NCBI GenBank assembly: GCA_949358305.1
Contig: OX442314.1
Span: 63,621,369-63,685,368, forward strand
Length of the DNA stretch: 64,000 nucleotides
Reading direction: 5' to 3'
Source: Strigamia acuminata
Taxonomy: Eukaryota; Arthropoda; Chilopoda; Geophilomorpha; Linotaeniidae
Positions 46,519 to 56,601 of the stretch are shown here, piece after piece. The position numbers were made by a program, and so were the translations under genes. Within the stretch, counting starts at the first letter, position 1, and the number at the start of each line of letters is the position of its first letter. A model generated the notes under the pieces. It was given only the letters and a program-made list of their open reading frames with translations. It searched no databases and was not told where the DNA came from.

Positions 46519-49500
46519 TATATTCCTCACTTTGTACAAAAACAAAAACAAAACCTGGTTTACTTAAGATTTCTATTAACGTTATGCAAAGTTTGTGCGA
46601 ATGATGAATTTTTATACAAACAGTGTGGTCGAATCGATTTAAAGTTGGAACTAAAATAAAAATATTTCAATTCGGAATTCCGCACGTGATGAAACGTGCA
46701 ATCGGTGCAAATTCTACTCAACTTTAGACTGCACACAACCTAGGTCGCACAAAGTGTACAAAGTTGTGCAATATTATTGGCCTCAATTTTTTAATTATAC
46801 CTAAACCGCAATTACAGTTTATCCGGGAAGAAAAAAAAACTTGTGCATATACTAATTGTAACACAAAATCGTTATTCCAATATTTTTCTTTCATTTTCAC
46901 CCAAAATAAATGAAGGTAAATAAGACGCAAACAATAATTGTTCGCTAATTATACACCTTTCCATCAGTGTTACATAACTCCTTCCCCTTTCTTCCCTTTA
47001 ATTGTTTCAGATTCTGTTATTATGTAATTAGCACAGTTGCGCTGATGTTTCCTATCATATTTCGGACTGAAACTCGTGTGAAGTTGACAGCTTTTTTTGA
47101 AATATAACATCAATTCCACTCGACGTATTCAAAATGCAAGCAATTATTCTGATTTTTGGATGGTATGGACCAATGATACAAGTTATATTTTTTTTATTAA
47201 TTATAAAAATAAAATAAAATGCATTTGGTTTACTATTAATAAATTTGGTACTGAAATGATCATAGAGTCTACAAACCTTATAAGAGTGTTATGTCATCGG
47301 TTCAGACGTGGACCATTCACAACGTCCAAGTTCATTTCAAGGGGACCTGCAGTGGCCTTCAAATCAATCTGACTTCTGCTACCGTACTCTGTGTACAGTG
47401 CAGTACCACTTCCTGTCGAGTTTCTTTTCTTCACCAAATCTCTTTTGTGCCCACTTAGTTAATCCACTAGCATGCCAAAATAAATTTCATAATATTATTT
47501 CAATTAACAAAGCTTGCCAGAAGTTGTTCATGATTCTTGAAATGTGCGCCATGGTGTGCTTTTCTACCGTTTTGAATGGCTCGTATGTAAGTATGAGCTG
47601 TGCGCTGCAGTGTAGCACTAAGGGGCCGCATCCAGAGCGCTGCGTGATGCCGTAAAGCATCCACAGTGCTCTGATTTTATATGCAGTTTGTGTGTTTATC
47701 ACGCTGGTCAGCCCTGCCGCTTGTGGATAATTTGGATGAACTCACTCAACAATTCAAAATAAACTACAAATCAAATTTGAACAGCACACGTGCCACTGTA
47801 GCTCATCTTTAGTGTGGAGAGCTGCCTCGATGGTTAATCTCATTAGTGCGCAAAACCTGACAGGTTTAAAGGTTGTCTTCAAATTTGCAGTTTTGTCAGA
47901 AGACTTGTTGTTGCAACTGACAAAAAGTCGTTGGCACTGTCATCACGAAGAAATAAAAAGGTGTGTACAGTCAAAAAGTTAAGCTTAAAACTTTGATAAC
48001 CTTTTAGTTATTTCCCTGCCTTGTCAGGTCGGTGGAGTGAATTTTGTATGACATTCCACAGTTTATCATCTCTTGCAACTTGGTCATCTTCTGGCAAAGA
48101 GGAAGGGGGAGTGACTTGCACTGACATTTAATGTCACCCAAGTGGACAAGGCACACGAGGCTATAAACTCCCTCTTAACAAGTGTCAGTTTGCCAAGTTT
48201 GTAATAAAAAGTATTGATCCAAACAAAGCCATCAAAAAATTAACAAGCTGCAAAGAATGTCTTTATAAAAATAATTGCTCAGTTAAATCAATAAAACTTT
48301 TTAAGTGCCAATCAAATGTTCATTTTGCAACTTTGTGGAGAATTAATTACAACTTTATGCGTTTCGAATGGATTATTGCTGGTATTTTAAAAGTAATTGA
48401 TAGTGATTTCCGATTCCGGTTTCGCTAATATCCAATTCCGTTGATATTTCGTCTTAGTTTTTTTTTGTTGCAAAGTGACCATTGATGGGAAAAGAGCAAC
48501 TTTAAAAAAAAAAGAAATGATTTATACATCAACTCGAAACCCTTTTGCAAACAAGATAAATGGCTGAATCCTTCCGTTACCAACAAATAAAACGAAAAGC
48601 TCGTGGGGTTGATACACGGTAGCAGCATTCATCGCAAACACAGCTCGGAAAGCCTTTTGTGCTTTCGAGGATAATTCTTAATATAAATTGAGATTTCACT
48701 TAATAACACAAAAGGCTGAGCATCTCGGCGCGCCCCACCAATTTACACGTTGTAAATTCACCGAGAGAGAGAACGGGCAATTCACTGGGCTTGTGGTCGC
48801 AGCAGAAACGAGATATATTCAATGTCCACCCCTTTGAACTCATTAATTAGATTCAAACTAAAATTAAAAGGGCAATTTCTCCACGGTGTCCAATTCAGAG
48901 GAATGCGAGCTTTAAGACAGCTGGAATGTTGTTTGATGCCAGTTTCGGTTTTCTTGTTTATGTAAGCTGATATTTTTGGACAAGTGTTGACTTTAACATA
49001 ACGGAACTGCGAGCGACGTTTTATTTTGCTCGTCAAATCAGCAAAATCAAGAAGACTGTCAAGAAGCGACTTTGGTTTTTATAAGTCGCGCACAGTCGAG
49101 CGATTGAAATGAAATTCGTTCGCAAATTTTCAAATTTCAATCTTATCATGTCATTCAAAAATATTTATTGTTAGTCGTTTTAAAGATAATAATTTCGTTA
49201 TTGTAAATGTTCCCAACATTTTGGCACATATCGCAGTACAAGTACTTCGGGAAAAAAAGGAATTGCTCTTTCAGTTCTAATGCATTAAAATACATCAGTT
49301 TTAATCAGCGAAGTTTTAAAGAACTTTCAGGCTGCAATGCAATGGAATAATGGTGCTAAGCTTACCATTTGTTCGGCAAATAAAAGAGAAAAAAAGACCA
49401 CATAAGGAATTTTTTAATTAATATGTTAGTGTTTTTCACTAATATTTTTTCAATTTTTTTTACTAATAAGACACTATGTGTTCATGTTCATGTTTTAATA

Positions 49501-51888
49501 ATTTCCCTATATTTTCCTTAATACCTTCTATTTCTAATGCCTACCACTTTTTTATTTTAGAAAAGTTTGTTGTAACCCGCCTTGTTTATTAATGAAGTAC
49601 CGTAAATAAAACTGCCTACAACGGGTGCTTCATTGAAGACTTATAGTTTGAAATATTAAAGGAAAACTGCAATGTTTCACAAAACAACGCAATATGTTTA
49701 TTTCCTGGCTTGGAAATAATTAATACAAATTTTCAAATAAAATGATAAACATAATTAAATGATGAATTATACAACACTAGGTTTAAAATAATGATAAATG
49801 TTAAATAATATGAAATAGTGTGACACAACGTCGTCGGATGTCTGTCGCGTGGGGCAAAAATGGCGTCTTTCTTACCCCGTGAGTAGATCCGAAGCAATTC
49901 GGGTAATTCTTTCGGAAAGAATTCCGCATGCTGAGATTAGGTTCTCCTTGCTGTTGTTCTTCAACTTCAATCTTCACTTAGAACTAACACTAGTTACTGT
50001 CAAACAGCAGACTACTACCAACAATGTTCTCTCTATTAATCATTTCTGTCTTGTGTATGTCATTTAGTGGGTTTAGTAAGCTAATTAAGGTAAGCGATAA
50101 AAATTGTGTCCACGGAGTTACACCCGCATTAGATGGGTTCAAGTAACCAAAAAGAGGGCGCGTCAAGATTAATTGAGAGGAAAAATGTGTGTAAGAAATT
50201 ATTCAAGGATAAATTCTACCAGACAATTCCTTACACATAATTTTGTGACCACCAGCCGCCATCTGTGGTGCCATGCGTGCTTCGCTCAAGCCATGAACAG
50301 AATTTGGAGTGAATGCAGCAATTTAATGAAAAACCGAACAATATCTTAAACGTCTGCACTCCATCCACAAAAAGTTGACAATTCTTATCTACCAATTTGT
50401 TTCGTTTCCAATATACAGCTTATATTTGTTTACGAACCGCTAATAATTAATTTAAGCCTTCCATTCCATACAATATAATTTGCAACTTACAAATATTAAG
50501 ATTTTGGTGGTGCCAGTCGTGACAAGCAGAAACATCAGTCAGCTCCAAACAAACCACCTGCGACCTATGGAGGATCGGTTGTGCATAACCAATCACTGAA
50601 CTTTTTATCTCAAGTGCTCATCTCCCACGGGCCTCACAGAGACCTCACAATTACCTCACATAAACCTCATGAGTAGGAAATGACATCGACTTAATAGTAA
50701 TGCCAGTTTGCTACTTTACTTTATAAACTAACGATTTTTTAGGCAATTTTGTTAGGGAAATTCAACAGCGTATATAAGCTAATATACCCTACATATCAAT
50801 AAGATCTTGAATCTCCAATGAAATTCAAGGATTCATTATCATTGATCCGTTTAATCCTGATCAACAGGATCTGGATACTCAGGAGTCAGGACAGTTTGGT
50901 AATGAGGCGCTGGCCAACATTCAAAGACTATTTTAATATTTTTGGAAAGTTGCTCGTAATACCCAATTTTGCATCCTAAATGGATTCCGTTAAAGAATGT
51001 TTGTTCTAACATGTGTAATATGTTGATGGTGAACATATTCTGACTGTAGCACGAAACAGTCATCATAGAATGTCTGTTAAGAGGCCTAACTGGCCAGCAA
51101 TAAGCGACACAACACACACTACATGATTTGGCAAGTCGACTGGTTTCTTTAATGAACAAAAGGCTGGGTTGCTAGACAACTGTGCCCTAGCAACCCAAGA
51201 AACAATGGTATTGTTAATGAAAGGTCGATATCAATGGCGACAGACGATATGCAACAATGTGTTTTTAGTTTTAATAAACAATCATTTATTCACATTTCTA
51301 CATTATTAACTTTCGAGTTTCCTGCTTTAAAATGCGGTGCGCTCTCGTGGCAGTTGTTGCAACTTTTACGGTTGTATTTGCAGGGCCGTGATGTTCTTTC
51401 TTAACATTTGAAATTGCAGTTGCTCTCACACTTCTGACTGACGGCGGAGTATTGGTGTCTACGCTTATGCCTATCAAAGGCTGTGGAAGTGACGTATTCA
51501 CAATCATCAGACCTCATTTGATTTCCTCTCATTCTACTTAGCAGTTTCTAACAGTGAGAAACACATTTTCGGTTCAATGATTTCTCATGATCTGATCTGT
51601 TCTGATCGTTTCTTATTGTAGTATCCTGAAAATCAGTTGTATCTTTCGGATGCAGGACAGACAGACAGACGGACGGAACCCAAATTAGTCTGCTGGTGAA
51701 TACAGAACGTTAGCACCCTGTAGGACCCTGCATTGGCATTCACAAGATAAAGCTAAAGGTTTAGCACTTTACTTATTTTCTAACACACAACGTTAATGAA
51801 AAAATAGTTCCTCCTATGCCGTTAGCCATGAAGGGAAGGGGACCGTTCATTGAATATAAGCAATTTCATCTAGCTGTATCTTAACAAG
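46519..51888. other. Non-coding stretch left of element E3
   Basis: No well-supported gene. It contains an ACAG microsatellite near 51656-51675, an inverted repeat resembling an RFX X-box (51166-51196) and two weak minus-strand open frames between 50851 and 51507. The five bases ACAAG (51884-51888) should be the left target duplication of E3. Confidence 0.5.
51298..51507 (-). CDS. Weak candidate small ORF, unrecognised
   Basis: 69 codons with a true ATG (51507), Ser/Thr/Val-rich with a basic C-terminus. An AATAAA (51281-51286 on the minus strand) lies just after the stop, as at a transcript end. Nothing identifies a family and the length is within chance expectation. Confidence 0.18.
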   Translation of the reverse strand: MIVNTSLPQPLIGISVDTNTPPSVRSVRATAISNVKKEHHGPANTTVKVATTATRAHRILKQETRKLIM

Positions 51889-52709
51889 TGTCGCGTCCTA
51901 CTTGGTATAGGTTTAAATAGCGCTAACGTGTAATACTTTACCTGTGATCAATTATGCAAATACCCAAATGAATACCAAATGTATGTAAATAAACAGGTAA
52001 TTTATTCACCAGGCTTTATGCCTTTAAAATACACTCAGTAATAATTCTAGAGTCGACGTGGTCAGCGTCGAACAAAGGATTTCTCAAGATGGCGTCGTCG
52101 ATTCCGCGTGGTCGGCGGAACAAAGGCGGCGTCTCGAGTTGTCGTTAATTCGTCACGGATTCGTCTTCACGGACGCGGTGGAATGCTCTTTCGAGTCTTC
52201 TATCCGTGCCTGTTGTCTAGGGTTTGGTTTAGCGTCGCAGAGGCCTCGTCTAGGAACTTTGGGGTTCCCTACAAAGCACTCGGACACTTACTTCGGCGAA
52301 TAATCGTCTGGGCGATTATTCTGGGTGATTTCACAAGGGCTATTCTCGTGCTTTCGCAGGAATAGCTCGCAAGTGACTTCGTGAGAGTTACAGTTTGCAC
52401 TTTACTCAGCGATCCTCGATCAATCCTAACTTGTAGTTGAAGTTGGCCTGACGGTGAGGTAGTTGCTGTGTTCTTGGTGTCGTTTGTGTAAGTTCTGGCT
52501 TTAGGCGGGAAACACAGCCTTTTATGCAGTGGGGTGAAGGGCCGGCGATCAACCAATGGGGGCTGACCACCAGCCGCTTCCTCCCCCTCGGGGCACACAC
52601 CTGCCATGGGGAGGTGGAGCCAACTCGGGGGGGAACGACTCTTTAATCATAGTGACTCATAGGACAAGTATCCGCCCTGGGGGGACACTTATCCAACTGG
52701 GTCACCACA
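51889..52709 (-). repeat. E3 3' LTR
   Basis: About 821 bp. In element orientation it begins TGTGGTGACCC and ends GGACGCGACA, a canonical TGT...ACA pair. The left boundary is set by the match with 63940-64000. The right boundary is set by the TGT terminus next to a purine tract, so it is less certain. Confidence 0.88.
52518..52557 (-). promoter_or_regulatory. E3 LTR promoter: TATA-like box and CCAAT box
   Basis: On the minus strand CATAAAAGG lies at 52526-52518, and an inverted CCAAT (ATTGG) lies about 27 bp upstream (52557-52553). Transcription would start near 52490. AATAAA on the minus strand (52006-52001) is a suitable polyadenylation signal, leaving U5 as roughly 51985-51889. Confidence 0.6.
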
Positions 52710-52722
52710 CGTCCCTCCTCCA
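52710..52722 (-). promoter_or_regulatory. E3 polypurine tract
   Basis: In element orientation TGGAGGAGGGAC is nearly adjacent to the 3' LTR (TGTGGTG...). It marks the plus-strand priming site, with one or two non-purine bases at the LTR border. Confidence 0.65.
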
Positions 52723-52756
52723 GCTTCGATCTCGGATCGGAGCGATCTCAATTTTC

Positions 52757-55543
52757 TCATCGCTCTCCTCTGCGAAGAGCCGGCAGCACTCCTCTGCATG
52801 GGCGGAGGATCACGGGTGGCACTGCCGGTGGCGGCGGTGGTAAATCCGGGGGCAGAGAGGTTGTCAGATCCGCAGGATTTTGTCGCTCGTTGATGAAGTA
52901 CTGCGGGTGACTGCCGGCTGGCTCGCCAACCAACCCCGTACGCTCATGGATCCAAATCCGGGTAGACGCGGGGAATCGATCGGGGACGAGTCGGATCCTT
53001 CGCGACTCGGCGCTCGATCCGGGTTTCCTGTGGGCCCGTAGGATACGGCGATGGAAGACGGCGTCCATGGTGGATCGGGCTTCTCTGTTTAGCCATTTGA
53101 GGATTGATTCGCCGTGATCGTCGGAGTCAATGATGCGTTGTCGCGTGAACTCCGACATCTGAAGGAAGGGGTATTCCACTCCCAGCCTCAAATAAAGCTG
53201 CGCTGCTGGGGGCGGCGGAGGCGATGGTGGGAGCGGAATCTCCATTGGGCTCTCCAACGGTGGCGTAGCCGGCTCTGCAGAGAGAGCGGCCAGCCCTGCC
53301 GCTGGTGGTGAAGGAGAGGGCAGCGGAGGAGTTCGGGGTCCTCGCTTGGAACGCTTCGGAATCAATATGGGTCGATTCGCGTGTCGCTTCTCCTTCGGGA
53401 ATACCGGCTTTGGGGTCGGTATGTATGGTTGGACCGCCGCCTCTGGGGGGGCGGTCTCGATGGCCTGTGGAAGGCTCGCCGCCGTTCCCGGTATCTCCGG
53501 AACCTCCCGAATTGTTCGCAACAAGGAAGGGTGGACTCCGGGGTTCCGGTAGCGGAATGCTAACGAACGCATCTTTGAAAACTGTAGGCCTGGGTTTTCC
53601 GTATTTCTGGCCAGGTCGAAGCGCAGCGAGGCGGGCTCAGGAGTCCATCCGGCCCATACCTGGTACAACGCCCGAGGAAGGTGAACTCCCTCACGGTCGA
53701 CGATTGTCCAGGCCGCCATAGCTTGCCGACTGTCCAAGAAGACGCCCAGGGATAGCAGCTGGGCCATGACGTTCGTCACTGCCAAATTCAAATTGCTCCG
53801 ATGGCAGGGGTGAGCGCGGTCCGGATTGCCACTGAATTGTTGTGACAGCGTCCGCATCTGTTCGATCGCCCAATTGATGTGGTGGGTTTGGGCGGCGTCG
53901 GCCTGTCGTATGGCCAACTCGGCAATCGCGGGGTTCTCGTATTCGGCCAGATATTCTTGTAGCTCGCTGAGTGGGGGATAGGCCGCTTCACGCCGGCATC
54001 GAGCGTCCATCTCTCGCTGGGCGTACCATTCGGCGTTGCGATAAGGTCGACACACTCGTGGCGTTGGGGGTGACGGTGGACGGCCCAGCCCGGGTAGATT
54101 ATCGTATCTGACCCGCTTCGGAGCTGGATCCCCCACCGGAATCATCCGGGGAGGGGTCCAAGCGGTCACGGCTGGGTTTGTACCCTCGAGGAGTGGCGGC
54201 CATCGCGATTGCACTTGTGGGGGCACAAGCGCGGTGGGCACAGCCGGTGTTGAGCCCGACGGCCGGTTGGCCGCGTATCCTCGGAAGGCGTTCTTCAATG
54301 CTACGGCCAGATCCTGTTTTGTAACCGGCCCATCTTTGTCCGACTCATCTGGGGACATTTGCTCTTCCGTCAACTCTCCCAAATCAATCTCTGCTTGGCG
54401 CCTGGACGGTCCAGCCGTGGGTCCGAGACTCTGGGGTTCGGACCGTTTCGCGGCGGCCATCTCTCGCTCCTTCTCTAATCCCTTAGCTATCAGGGATTGT
54501 GCTCGCAACTTCTGACGTACTTTGCGCTTTCGATTCCTCCGGGTGCTGGCTGCGACGGATCTTCGTTGGGCCGTCCTCTGGGGGACGTCCGTCGGAGAAT
54601 TCGGTCTCTGGTGTGATGAGACGGTTCGTCGCGACGAGGATTGATCTGACGACTGTGTGGTAATCGCCATGAACAACGAGGATCTTTTCTTTCCTCGATC
54701 TTGGTGTGTCTCGGTCCTCGCAGCCCAGTGGGCGGAAGATTCGACCGTTCGCTCAGCCCGCGCGTCGTCTGGCGAGGCAGGCTCGAGCGTTACTACTCGG
54801 CGACACTCCGAGCGCACGACAACTCGAGTTCGGGAACTGGAGCTGCTCGAGCGACTGCGGTAGTCGCGACTCGTTGACGGGCCGGCCTCTGTTGGGGAGA
54901 CGGCCTGTCTTCTTCGTGCGGGTCCGCGTGGGGCGGACTCCGCCGGACGCTTCGATCTTCTGTGATGGCGGCGACTTCCCAGGATACCAGCGTGGTATAA
55001 CTGCCACATCTCAGACTGCGTGGCCGTAAAATTCGCCGGCGGTATCCATCTGGGTGTCAGATGATCTTCTTCGATGTCGCGAAGCCATCTACGGATTTCT
55101 TCGGGGGAGAAACCGTTTCTCTCGAGAACTCGGGTTACTCCGTGAGTCTCGGTGCGCTTTAAGCGTTTGATCTCGTCGTCCACTATTCTCTGGCGGGCTG
55201 CCAAGGTCGGGGCCTCGCTCCACCTATGGGAGGTGTGCAGCTCGGCCACCGTGCCTGGGTAAGCCTCTTCCAGGTACCCGGAGTAAACGGGGCTCGGCGG
55301 ATCCGCATCGGGTGGGATCCGCGGCCCCACTCGCTCCCTCATCTCCTTCGTCATGCACTCGACCAGCGTTTTTGATCGCTCGAATTTTTCCTCGAGGGTC
55401 CTGGAATACATCAATCGGATTTTCCAGGCGCTGGTCTCTGCAGGATAGGCCTGCCGCAGGTAAATCGGCAGGGCTCCGCGAAAGATGTTGTTGGCGGTTG
55501 ACGCCGTCGGAGGCAGGGCGTCCCACGATTCTAGCGGGTCGAC
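52757..55543 (-). CDS. E3 third-gene protein (ORF3), main coding exon
   Basis: Open in one frame for 928 codons plus TGA. The frame reaches back to 55558, but TTATTCAG at the 55544/55543 boundary is a good splice acceptor. It joins in phase to the ATG exon at 56221-56105, for about 967 residues in total. The N-terminal part is helical and charged. A central part is rich in Ser-Arg and basic stretches (SRSSSSSSR), then a helical region with conserved-looking Trp residues, long proline runs (PSPPPPPAAQL) and a final globular segment. There is no signal peptide or membrane segment, so it does not resemble an envelope. I do not recognise the family, and saw no similarity to the E1 third protein by eye. 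Confidence 0.8.
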   Translation of the reverse strand, partial: VDPLESWDALPPTASTANNIFRGALPIYLRQAYPAETSAWKIRLMYSRTLEEKFERSKTLVECMTKEMRERVGPRIPPDADPPSPVYSGYLEEAYPGTVAELHTSHRWSEAPTLAARQRIVDDEIKRLKRTETHGVTRVLERNGFSPEEIRRWLRDIEEDHLTPRWIPPANFTATQSEMWQLYHAGILGSRRHHRRSKRPAESAPRGPARRRQAVSPTEAGPSTSRDYRSRSSSSSSRTRVVVRSECRRVVTLEPASPDDARAERTVESSAHWAARTETHQDRGKKRSSLFMAITTQSSDQSSSRRTVSSHQRPNSPTDVPQRTAQRRSVAASTRRNRKRKVRQKLRAQSLIAKGLEKEREMAAAKRSEPQSLGPTAGPSRRQAEIDLGELTEEQMSPDESDKDGPVTKQDLAVALKNAFRGYAANRPSGSTPAVPTALVPPQVQSRWPPLLEGTNPAVTAWTPPRMIPVGDPAPKRVRYDNLPGLGRPPSPPTPRVCRPYRNAEWYAQREMDARCRREAAYPPLSELQEYLAEYENPAIAELAIRQADAAQTHHINWAIEQMRTLSQQFSGNPDRAHPCHRSNLNLAVTNVMAQLLSLGVFLDSRQAMAAWTIVDREGVHLPRALYQVWAGWTPEPASLRFDLARNTENPGLQFSKMRSLAFRYRNPGVHPSLLRTIREVPEIPGTAASLPQAIETAPPEAAVQPYIPTPKPVFPKEKRHANRPILIPKRSKRGPRTPPLPSPSPPAAGLAALSAEPATPPLESPMEIPLPPSPPPPPAAQLYLRLGVEYPFLQMSEFTRQRIIDSDDHGESILKWLNREARSTMDAVFHRRILRAHRKPGSSAESRRIRLVPDRFPASTRIWIHERTGLVGEPAGSHPQYFINERQNPADLTTSLPPDLPPPPPAVPPVILRPCRGVLPALRRGER

Positions 55544-56104
55544 CTGAATAATTTTAGATCACAAGATTAATATAATAAATCCCAGTTAACGATGGGGATC
55601 AGAAATATGCTCAAGATCGACGGTGGCAGCAACTCCTTTCTTTTGTTGCGGCCGTCGGTCTTATTTTCTTGTTTCGCAGTTCTGCGATGATCTCCGCCGT
55701 CGTAGCGCTGATCCAACACTACTTTTGAACTCAGGTGATCCGCTTTTTTGGAAGGGGTCGCAGGCAAAACCGATCGTTAAATTTTAATTTCTTACGTTAA
55801 ACTTTTTTATTTTAACTCTAATCGTATTTTAATTTATTACGATGTTTAAATTTAAAAGAAAGAAAACCTTTAGTTTTGGTTTTGGTTTGCCACGACGCCA
55901 TTCCGCGAACACTTCCTTTGTTCTAGTTTTTTGGCGGCCTTGACTCCGAGGTGAATCTGGGTCCACTCTCGGGTTTTTAGCCAGCCTTAAATCAACAATA
56001 AAACAGAAAGAAATATATCAGTCACAAGTCACGCTCCAATCTGGGTTGGATGCAACAGATTCAAAGAATTATGTGATTTCTCTGGGGAAATCACACTAAT
56101 TTAC
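55544..56104 (-). other. E3 third-gene intron (561 bp)
   Basis: Donor CAG|GTAAAT at 56105/56104 and acceptor TTATTCAG| ending at 55544, both phase 0. The interior is markedly more AT-rich than the exons, especially 55790-55870. Removing it joins two open frames without a stop. Confidence 0.72.
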
Positions 56105-56221
56105 CTGCAACGGCGGTTGTTCGTCCCAATTCTCATCTTCTTCTGCATTTACGATTAGGCCGTCGCTCTCGTCTCTCGACGATGCGCTCGGCTCTAATCG
56201 TGGGTTGCGTCGATCGGCCAT
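56105..56221 (-). CDS. E3 third gene, first coding exon
   Basis: Exactly 39 codons from ATG at 56221 (context GAAATGG, A at -3 and G at +4) to CAG at 56105, directly followed by GTAAAT. The peptide is acidic and polar. Upstream, TTCTCCCCAAAG ends at 56269 and is preceded by more pyrimidines. It is a plausible acceptor for a leader-to-third-gene splice, with a matching donor in the LTR (CACAG|GTAAAG, 63993/63992). This would give an env-style subgenomic mRNA. Support is sequence pattern only. Confidence 0.7.
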
Positions 56222-56601
56222 TTCAATTTAGGAAAGAGAAGTTTTTGTTTGAGAGGTCTTTGTTTTCTCTTTGGGGAGAAGCAAAAAACACGTCTCGTCG
56301 TGTTAAAAACAGTCGGAAACTGGGCCTATCGACGCTGAGAATTGTGGGTCTCGAACGCGTCTCGTATTTTGCGAGATCCGCCGTGCTGGCAATGACGCTA
56401 CGGGGTCGACCGCGTGGTTTCGTTGTCACGTGGTCGCCTGATACGTCATAACTTCTCGTCTGTTAGTGGTGACTGCGACAATTCGTTGCGAAGTTTGGAC
56501 TTAGCCAAATTTTCGCGTCTCAACATGTGCAGCAGCTCTCGTAAGTAAATCTTTTTATTTTACAAGGCCTCCGCTCCATGTTATCACATTTTCTTTTATT
56601 T

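Noticed and set aside
47097-47655. Two overlapping plus-strand open frames
   Set aside because: One starts with GTG, neither shows a domain, and the overlap in different frames makes both unlikely.
52757-55414. E3 third gene starting at the first in-frame ATG (55411)
   Set aside because: The frame upstream of that ATG is open and protein-like back to a good acceptor, and a matching ATG exon with a donor exists at 56221-56105.
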